Shown: positions 24,474-31,500 of the stretch, piece after piece
Layout of the letters: each line of letters begins with the position of its first letter
Numbering within the stretch: the first letter of the stretch is position 1
Assembly: GCF_023284065.1 (NCBI RefSeq)
Contig: NZ_JAKIKP010000019.1
Span: 1-39,541, forward strand
Direction of reading: 5' to 3'
From: Shewanella gaetbuli
Lineage (GTDB): Bacteria; Pseudomonadota; Gammaproteobacteria; Enterobacterales; Shewanellaceae
DNA length: 39,541 bases
Notes under the pieces: model-generated
Told to the model about the DNA's origin: nothing
Database searches by the model: none
The model's input: only the letters and a program-made list of their open reading frames with translations
Translations under genes and position numbers: made by a program

Positions 24474-25334
24474 TTATTTTTTTGCTTTTTCAAGCACAAC
24501 ATCAATGTCTTTTGCACTGTGTCTATTAGGAACTTGCTCCCACTCTTCTCCCCAGCTGCGGTTGACCACTTGGCCACGCTGAACGGCAGGGCGATTGGCA
24601 ATGGTGTTGGCCCAGCGCACAACATGTTTATAGCTTGCGACATCTAAAAAGGTGGCCGCATTATATAAATGGCCTAATACAAGGTTGCCATACCACGGCC
24701 AAATTGCCATATCTGCGATAGTGTATTCATCACCTGCAATAAATTCATGTTGCGCTAATTGCTTGTCTAATACATCTAATTGGCGTTTAGCTTCCATGGT
24801 GAAGCGGTTAATTGGGTATTCAAATTTTTCTGGGGCATAGGCATAAAAATGTCCAAACCCGCCACCAAGATAAGGCGCGCTGCCTTGCAACCAAAATAAC
24901 CAATTCATCATTTCTGTTTTGGCGGCTAAATCAGTAGGAATAAAGTGGCCAAACTTTTCTGCCAGATAAAGCAAAATATTGCCTGATTCAAATACTCGAA
25001 TAGGCTTATCACCAGAGTTATCTAGTAAGGCTGGAATTTTGGAATTTGGATTGATAGCCACAAAACCTGATGAAAATTGCTCACCCTCGCCAATATTAAT
25101 AATGTAGGCGTCATACTCTGCTTGGCTGACACCCGCAGCTAGTAGTTCTTCTAATAAAATAGTGACCTTTTGCCCATTAGGCGTAGCTAAAGAGTGAAGC
25201 TGCAATGGGTGTTGGCCTTGAGGTAATGCTTGTTGGTGTCTTGCCCCCGAGTCAGGTCGATTTATACTGGCCCATTTACCGCCATTTTCATTATCCATCG
25301 TCCACACTGTCGGCGGGGTATATTGTTCAGTCAT
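24474..25334 (-). CDS. yghU: Glutathione S-transferase family protein, YghU type
   Basis: A 286-residue cytoplasmic GST of the YghU (nu-class) group, which in E. coli has disulfide-bond reductase and organic peroxide-reducing activity with glutathione. The start MTEQYTPPTVWTMDNENGGK, the thioredoxin-fold N domain with HSLATPNGQKVTILLEELL, INPNSKIPAL (cis-Pro) and VFESGNILLYLAEKFG, and the all-helical C domain with QLDVLDKQLAQHEFIAGDEYTIADMAIWPW are as expected. ATG 25334 has AAGGA 7 bases upstream. The promoter carries the same 15-base palindromic motif as the gpx/mgtE intergenic region. Confidence 0.9.
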   Translation of the reverse strand: MTEQYTPPTVWTMDNENGGKWASINRPDSGARHQQALPQGQHPLQLHSLATPNGQKVTILLEELLAAGVSQAEYDAYIINIGEGEQFSSGFVAINPNSKIPALLDNSGDKPIRVFESGNILLYLAEKFGHFIPTDLAAKTEMMNWLFWLQGSAPYLGGGFGHFYAYAPEKFEYPINRFTMEAKRQLDVLDKQLAQHEFIAGDEYTIADMAIWPWYGNLVLGHLYNAATFLDVASYKHVVRWANTIANRPAVQRGQVVNRSWGEEWEQVPNRHSAKDIDVVLEKAKK

Positions 25335-25360
25335 GTAAAAATCCTTGATAACCATTGGTC

Positions 25361-25375
25361 ATATTGCGCAATAGA
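25361..25375. promoter_or_regulatory. Palindromic motif shared with the gpx promoter region
   Basis: ATATTGCGCAATAGA is identical to 1426-1440; its centre ATTGCGCAAT is a perfect palindrome. It lies 27 to 41 bp upstream of the yghU-like start codon, where a bound repressor would block RNA polymerase or the transcript start. I saw no third full copy elsewhere in the window. Confidence 0.6.
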
Positions 25376-25586
25376 GTAACAACTTTAATATACGTGCTTT
25401 TATTAAAATAGTTCAACTTAAAGTCACTAAACGGTACTGCTAGGTTTAATTGATTTTAGACAACTTTTTTCAGAATAGCTGAATCATTCATTATGTTAAC
25501 CTTGTACACTTATGCGAATACCCATTAGCATAAAGGATGGGTTACACAGTCATTGTGTCACGCTAACAATAATACGGAGTGTTGTA

Positions 25587-26378
25587 GTGGAATATTTAGT
25601 CTGGAATCTTGACCCGGTAATGTTCACCATTATGGGCATCAAAATACAATGGTATGGAGTCCTGTTTGCTACGGCAATCACCACGGGCTTTTTGGTCATG
25701 AAACGGATTTATGCCCTAGAGGGGCTAAACCCTGACTCGCTTGATGATTTATTAATTTACAGTGTGATTGGTATTGTTGTTGGTGCGCGTTTAGGTCATG
25801 TATTTTTTTACGAACCAGAATATTATTTGGCTAATCCGTTATTAATACCAGCTATATGGAAAGGTGGTTTAGCTAGTCATGGTGGCACGGTTGGCGTAGT
25901 GTTGGCGATGTATTTTTATAAACGCAAAGCACAGTTACCGTTTATATATTTACTGGACAGGTTAGCTGTTGGTACCGGCATTTTTTGCTTTTTTGTGCGT
26001 ATGGGGAATTTTGCCAACTCAGAAATTGTTGGCATTACGACCGACAAGCCGTGGGCCATTATCTTTGAGCGAGTTGATATGCTGCCCCGACACCCAGCAC
26101 AGCTTTACGAGGCAATAGCCTATTTAGCAATATTTATTACCATGTGGTTGCTATATCGCTATAGCCAAATTAAGCAAAAGCAGGGGGCATTAGTGGGGCT
26201 ATTTTTAGCATTAGTGTTTGGTGCGCGTTATTTGATTGAGTTCGTTAAGGTGCGCCAGGCTGAATTTGCCCAAGAGTGGACGATGAGTGTCGGGCAAATG
26301 CTAAGCATTCCATTTGTATTGGTTGGCTTAGGGCTATTTATAGCGGCGTTTATGGTGAATGCCAAGGGTAATAAATAA
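25587..26378 (+). CDS. lgt: Prolipoprotein diacylglyceryl transferase, Bacteroidetes-like
   Basis: An integral inner-membrane enzyme that moves diacylglyceryl from phosphatidylglycerol to the lipobox Cys of prolipoproteins. About seven hydrophobic segments in 263 residues (E. coli Lgt has 291). Conserved active-site features are kept: WYG at 22-24, LASHGG with His98, RMGNFANSE with Arg138 and Asn141, HPAQLYEA, and RYLIEFVKVRQAEF. The start is GTG 25587, with GGAG 7 bases upstream; the frame is open further up without family similarity. Wording such as ARLGHVFFYEPEYYL and MSVGQMLSIPFVLVG is what I know from Bacteroidetes Lgt, not from the gammaproteobacterial type, so lateral origin and a second copy elsewhere are likely. 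Confidence 0.88.
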   Translation: MEYLVWNLDPVMFTIMGIKIQWYGVLFATAITTGFLVMKRIYALEGLNPDSLDDLLIYSVIGIVVGARLGHVFFYEPEYYLANPLLIPAIWKGGLASHGGTVGVVLAMYFYKRKAQLPFIYLLDRLAVGTGIFCFFVRMGNFANSEIVGITTDKPWAIIFERVDMLPRHPAQLYEAIAYLAIFITMWLLYRYSQIKQKQGALVGLFLALVFGARYLIEFVKVRQAEFAQEWTMSVGQMLSIPFVLVGLGLFIAAFMVNAKGNK

Positions 26379-26467
26379 CTATTCACCCTAGCTTGCCTAA
26401 GCTAATTCTGTCAGCTTAGGTTATTTATCACGATTGGTATTGAATGATTGTTATCATTTTTCTCCAT

Positions 26468-26495
26468 AAAAAAGGCATCTTTCGATGCCTTTTTT
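26468..26495. terminator. Bidirectional terminator between lgt and the pfa operon
   Basis: AAAAAAGGCATC pairs perfectly with GATGCCTTTTTT around TTTC. It serves lgt (plus) and, on the minus strand, the small gene that ends the pfa operon. A weaker hairpin, CCTAAGCT/AGCTTAGG (about 26397-26420), lies just after lgt. Confidence 0.9.
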
Positions 26496-26555
26496 AAGGG
26501 AAGTTTTATGGGAAGTTTGCCGTTCAAAATAAGCTTGGCACTTGGTAAGGCAAAG

Positions 26556-26813
26556 TTATTTCAACAGCGCTACAGCTTCCATGTCTAGCTCAATGTCAGT
26601 ACAGCCTTTAGCACAATATATGCCTGGGGCTTTAGCATTGGGCTTAGCATTTTTAGTGGTGGCCGGTAACACAAGAGTAAGCGGCTTTTTACATTCACTA
26701 CATTCTGCAGTATTGCCTTTCATCATGCGTTTAATCAGGTTTTTTTGCTGATTAAACGAGGCTAATGTGGTGTCATTTACTGCTGAAAAATCAAGTTTTT
26801 GTGTTTCGCTCAT
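26556..26813 (-). CDS. Small zinc-ribbon-like protein at the end of the pfa operon
   Basis: 85 residues, no signal peptide. Two cysteine pairs, CSECKK (38-41) and CAKGC (67-71), frame a basic stretch, so a four-Cys zinc or metal site is likely. The N-terminal half (NQQKNLIKRMMKGN) is amphipathic. I do not recognise a named family. It begins 32 bases after the pfaD stop on the same strand with no terminator between, and the next terminator (26468-26495) comes after it, so it is probably cotranscribed with pfaABCD. A role in the synthase is only suggested by position. Confidence 0.72.
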   Translation of the reverse strand: MSETQKLDFSAVNDTTLASFNQQKNLIKRMMKGNTAECSECKKPLTLVLPATTKNAKPNAKAPGIYCAKGCTDIELDMEAVALLK

Positions 26814-26845
26814 GGGTTACCTATTACCTGTCACTTATCTGTTAC

Positions 26846-28492
26846 TTATTTTACGCTATCTTGTGGTTGCCAGCGCTGTAAATTAACCGGTAATGCTACG
26901 CCTTGAGCCGTTAACAGGTTAATTCTGGCTTGATACGCTGCGCCGTGCATCAAGTGTTTGGCTAAGTCTACCGCATTTCGTTGGCGATAATCATCTAAAT
27001 AACTGCCTTTTGCCCATTCATTAAAGGCGCCAAGTGCAGGACCTGCCCAAATTTGGTAATCCATTTCGCGGCCCACTTCGCCGGTATTTGACCAACGGCT
27101 AGACAGCCCTAAGTACCAACGGAAAATTAACGCCATTTTACGCTTAGGGTTGTCTTTAGCGCGTTCAATTTGCTTGGGGTCACGTTCATTAAAGTGTGCC
27201 ACTGTACCTGCCCAAATTTCATCTAAGCTGGATCTGAACACTTGTTTTTCAAGCTTTTCACGTTCTTCAGTCGGAATGGCTTCAATAGAGTCATAACGGG
27301 TATAAATTTCGTAAAGCTTATTGGCACGCATTGGGAACAAGGTGCCACGCTTAACCACTTGTAACTTAACTCCCATTTCAAACATATCAGCCGCCGGTGC
27401 CATGGTGACGTCGGCCATTTCGGTGGTGGCTAATAGCTTGCGAGTATGTTCGCTGGCGCCCGCTTCAACACAGGCTTGATTAATTGAGCCTGTTACAATA
27501 AATGCGGCACCCATATTGAAGGTGGCTAGTGCAGCATCAGGCGTACCGATACCGCCGCCACAGCCTACACGAATAGGCGTTTTATATTGGTACTCGGCTT
27601 GAATTTTATCTTTAAGCGCTAAAATAGTCGGCAGTAGGGTAACTAAAGGACGGTTGTCGGTGTGGCCGCCAGAATCAGCTTCTGCAGTAATATCGTCTGC
27701 CATTGGCACTAACAGGGCTAATGCCATTTGCTCTGGAGTAATAAGGCCTTCATCTACTAACTTTTGTAGCATTTTTTCGGGCGCAGGTTGCATAAACTTA
27801 CTGGCAACCTCGGTACGACTAACTTTAGCAATAACCTTATTGGCAATATTTATATCGCCATTGGCATCACGGCTCAAACCTGCTGCGCGGTAATAAACTA
27901 TTTGCGGTGTTAGCCCTAAAAAGGCTGAGGCTTCAACGGTTCTGACTTTATGTTTTAAAAATAATTCAACGCTGCCACGTTCTAATGCCGGTTCACTTGG
28001 GCTGTGGATTAAGTTGAACATATAAGGGCCGTTTGGCAGTGCTGCTTGAATACGTTCAATAGCTTGCTCAACCCGTGATGGAATTAATCCCGCCGCACCA
28101 AATGAGCATAAAATACCCGCTTGGCCAAGGGCAATAACTAATTCTTCTGAGGCAATTCCATTGGCCATTGCACCGGCATAATAGGCGTATTTAACCCCAT
28201 GTACGCGGCGGAAATTACTGTCGCCTAAACTTTGGGTGCCCAATGCAGGAGCGAAAGCGCTAACAGGTAAGTCTTGGTCGTTAGCGGCAGAATGTGATAA
28301 TTCAGCTTGCTCTGAAATAACTTGAGCTGATTGTGCCACGCCTAACCCTTGTTCAGGGTGGTTCACTATATAACAAGGCTGCGATAAATCTTTCAGGGTT
28401 TTAGCAATCTTGCTTTGTTCAAAATGGGCATTGCTTGAGGCAACTAACCAAGGCCAAGGTGATAGTTTTTCGTTATGGATACTGATAGTCAT
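26846..28492 (-). CDS. pfaD: PfaD, enoyl reductase of polyunsaturated fatty acid synthesis
   Basis: A 548-residue flavin-dependent enoyl reductase of the 2-nitropropane dioxygenase-like fold; the trans-acting ER that saturates selected double bonds during PUFA assembly. The TIM-barrel part has FRRVHGVKYAYYAGAMANGI, GQAGILCSFGAAGL, the FMN phosphate site VGCGGGIGTPDAALATFNMG then FIVTGSINQA, and PfaD-specific FRWYLGLSSRWSNTGEVG and DYQIWAGPALGAFNEW near the C terminus. ATG 28492 has AAGGA 6 bases upstream; the frame is open 17 codons further, into pfaC. The gap from the pfaC stop is 10 bases, so expression is coupled. Confidence 0.97.
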   Translation of the reverse strand: MTISIHNEKLSPWPWLVASSNAHFEQSKIAKTLKDLSQPCYIVNHPEQGLGVAQSAQVISEQAELSHSAANDQDLPVSAFAPALGTQSLGDSNFRRVHGVKYAYYAGAMANGIASEELVIALGQAGILCSFGAAGLIPSRVEQAIERIQAALPNGPYMFNLIHSPSEPALERGSVELFLKHKVRTVEASAFLGLTPQIVYYRAAGLSRDANGDINIANKVIAKVSRTEVASKFMQPAPEKMLQKLVDEGLITPEQMALALLVPMADDITAEADSGGHTDNRPLVTLLPTILALKDKIQAEYQYKTPIRVGCGGGIGTPDAALATFNMGAAFIVTGSINQACVEAGASEHTRKLLATTEMADVTMAPAADMFEMGVKLQVVKRGTLFPMRANKLYEIYTRYDSIEAIPTEEREKLEKQVFRSSLDEIWAGTVAHFNERDPKQIERAKDNPKRKMALIFRWYLGLSSRWSNTGEVGREMDYQIWAGPALGAFNEWAKGSYLDDYRQRNAVDLAKHLMHGAAYQARINLLTAQGVALPVNLQRWQPQDSVK

Positions 28493-28502
28493 TATTTTTC
28501 CT

Positions 28503-31500
28503 TTATGCCTCTTCAATACAGATAGCAATATCTTTGACTTCATAGATGCGCAACCCGTCTTTGCTTAGGTTTGCGTCACCAATAATAATGCGTTTGCCGT
28601 TTTGATCTTTCACTTCACTAATGTGAACGTCTAACGACATTTGCTTGTTTAGTGGGTTAATTTGGCCACGGTATTTCCACTTAATATCTGACAAAATTTG
28701 GCCAAATTTCGGGTTCACAAATCCTTGGCCTAGGTCTTTACTGATGGCGTAAGTTTGCATTAACTCGATAATAGCTTCAACGCCTAATGAGCCTGGCATG
28801 ACGGGATCTTGATGGAAGTGGAACTGGAAAAACCAATCACTAGGGTCAATGGTGCGTGATGCAGCCAAATAACCTTTGCCATACTTACCGCCAGTTTCGA
28901 CAATCTCAGCAGTGTCGATAAAGTTTAATTGACCGCCAGCTAATTTGTAATGAGGCTGAGCTGCTGGTGGATTAAACACCCGTGATGACTTATCCAGTAG
29001 ATTAACGGTTATGTCTGGGCTGATGTTGTTTTCAATATGCCAAGGTTGAGTGATTTTACCGTTATCAATGCCTAACTGATTTTTAAGGGCATCACCTTTA
29101 AAGTAACCAAATACTGCGCTGCCGGTATAAAACGGCTCACCATCGACACTTAGGTCAAAAGTGAAGTTTTGAATAATATTACTGCCAGCAATGACGGTAG
29201 ATAACAGTTTTGAGTCATTAACAATGGTTTTTCCACGTAAATCAACATGACGGAGTAATTTACCGTTACCGTCTAAATTACGGAAAAATAGCTCTTTTCC
29301 AGGGAAACCAAGGGTTGTGCCCATATAGCCAGAAATAAAGCCATTAGGTTGTAACGATATTTCCATTAAGACTGAATATGGCATGACCGAATGGTGGCTA
29401 TTTTTAGCAAAATACCACGCATCTTCTGGCACTTCATATTCAGCAATACAAGACGACGGTTTTTTCAGTTCGCCACGTTTGCCGTTAATTTCAACGACAC
29501 GAGTAGTTAGCTGTAAATCACCACAAGGTGTACGTGGTGGAATTAAACCGCGGTAAATACTGAAGTCTGGCCCAAAGCATTTTTCAATGTCACCTGTGGC
29601 AAATTCAAACATATGATACGGCGTAAATGGCACGGTATCTGGGGTGCGATTAGCGTATTTTGAATCAGCTGCCACTTCTGGTGCCGGCACATGTTTAAGC
29701 GGAATAACCCCTTTATTGGTTGGGGCGCTTAAATCTGGCTGCTGTGCCATTAATGGCGCTTTATCCGCTTTATCAATAGTGGTGTTAGTTTGGCTTGTTT
29801 GATCAGCAAGATAACGGGTGCATTCATGCTCTTCTTTTATCATGACCCCAAGGTTTTGGAAGTCGACCACAACTTTGCCATTTAGCAATATGTCGATGTT
29901 TGCCTTAGCATATGGGCGAGGGCTGACACCAATTTCGGTGACTTCCATACGGTATGTCAGTTCACCGTGTTGTGGCAGTACTTGTCCACGACAACGTACT
30001 TTTTGCGATGCATTTTCAAGAGGTTGGAAACGGCCATTATTCACTAACGTATGCATACCAATATGTAGCATGAAGAATTGTAATAACTGACCACAGCCTT
30101 CGGCCATTAACGAGCCAGCCATCACTTGATCGCCTTTAAAGTGACAAGGGAAGTACCAGTGATCTGGTGCAAGTTGTTTATGGCCTTCAACTAACCCTAA
30201 GCCCCATGCACCGCCATGCACTTGTAAGTTGCTGACTTGTTCAATCATCAAAAACTTTTCTGACGCAAAACATAAAGACGACTGAATACCGGTTTGCAGT
30301 TGGTGGCTAACATGATCTGCCCCAAAACAACTGCCAATATCGCCAGTTAATAAATGGTGGATTTGACCATAGTCAAACTGGGTTTGCCCACAGTGCAATA
30401 AAGGCTCAAAACGGGGCTTGTTCGGATTATTTAATGCCGCTTGACGCAGGTTAATTTCGTCATCAGTGCGGATAACGCCTTTTCCGTCAGCTAATTCTTG
30501 ATCAGTAAAGAAGCCTGCACAACCCCCGTCCATTTTAAGGATCATTTTGTCGCCGACAAAACACTCATACGAGAAGAAAAATAATAACGTGTCGCCATTT
30601 CTGGCAAAGTTATTGATTTTAATGTCATAACGTAAAGTATCGCCGCCACGTGGTAAGTCATCTAAGAAGGTTAATGTGCAATCTAATAAGCGATAAACCC
30701 GTTCGCCTTTGTTTTCAAAGTCGATACCGAGATAACTAATTAACATCAAATCGCATTGGCCTGACTCAACCGCCACTGCCCACGGAATTTGACCGTCAAC
30801 AAGGTAAGGGGCGTCCACCGGAATATCGTATTCTGTGGTCATTGAGCAGGGTTTGTATTGGTTCATGGTGGCGTCAAGCTTGGTCACCCGTGAAACCAAT
30901 AAATAGTCTGTGGTCGGTAGTCGAACTCGACGAGAGTAGCCATCAATTATTGCGTAGTCGCTACCAAATACCTTGGCGATATCGCCTTCAGCATATTCCA
31001 CTAAGTCAGCATAATTCCAAATACAAGGCTTGTTTGCCGGAATCGGTGCAGTATATGGCGGTACTAACGCATGATTTGGTGTTGGCGCAGTGTTTGGTGT
31101 TGGCGAAGTACTTGGTGCTGCAGAAACAACTTGTACAGGCGTCTGTGAAGCAAGATTTACTGCATTAGTTTGGCTGGCAACTTGCTGCTGCGGCTGTGCA
31201 AAACCATTAATTTGAGCCAGTTGTTGGTTTAATAGGGCGTCTGCAACTTGTAGTCCTGCATGACGCGACTTTAAAAAGGCTTGTTGTGCTTGCTGGGCAA
31301 GCCATTGGTTTTGTTGGAATGCATTTAAATGTGCTGGCGGTAATTGAGCGACATTTGAGGCTTCACTTGTGGCTTGGTCAACATGAGTGTTTGACGAAGC
31401 TGATTTTATATTCGGCATAGAGATAGAGATCTTATTAGTTGACTGACTCGCTATAGGATTCGCTGGTGCTACTGGGGTGGCAACGGCTGGCTTAATGGCG

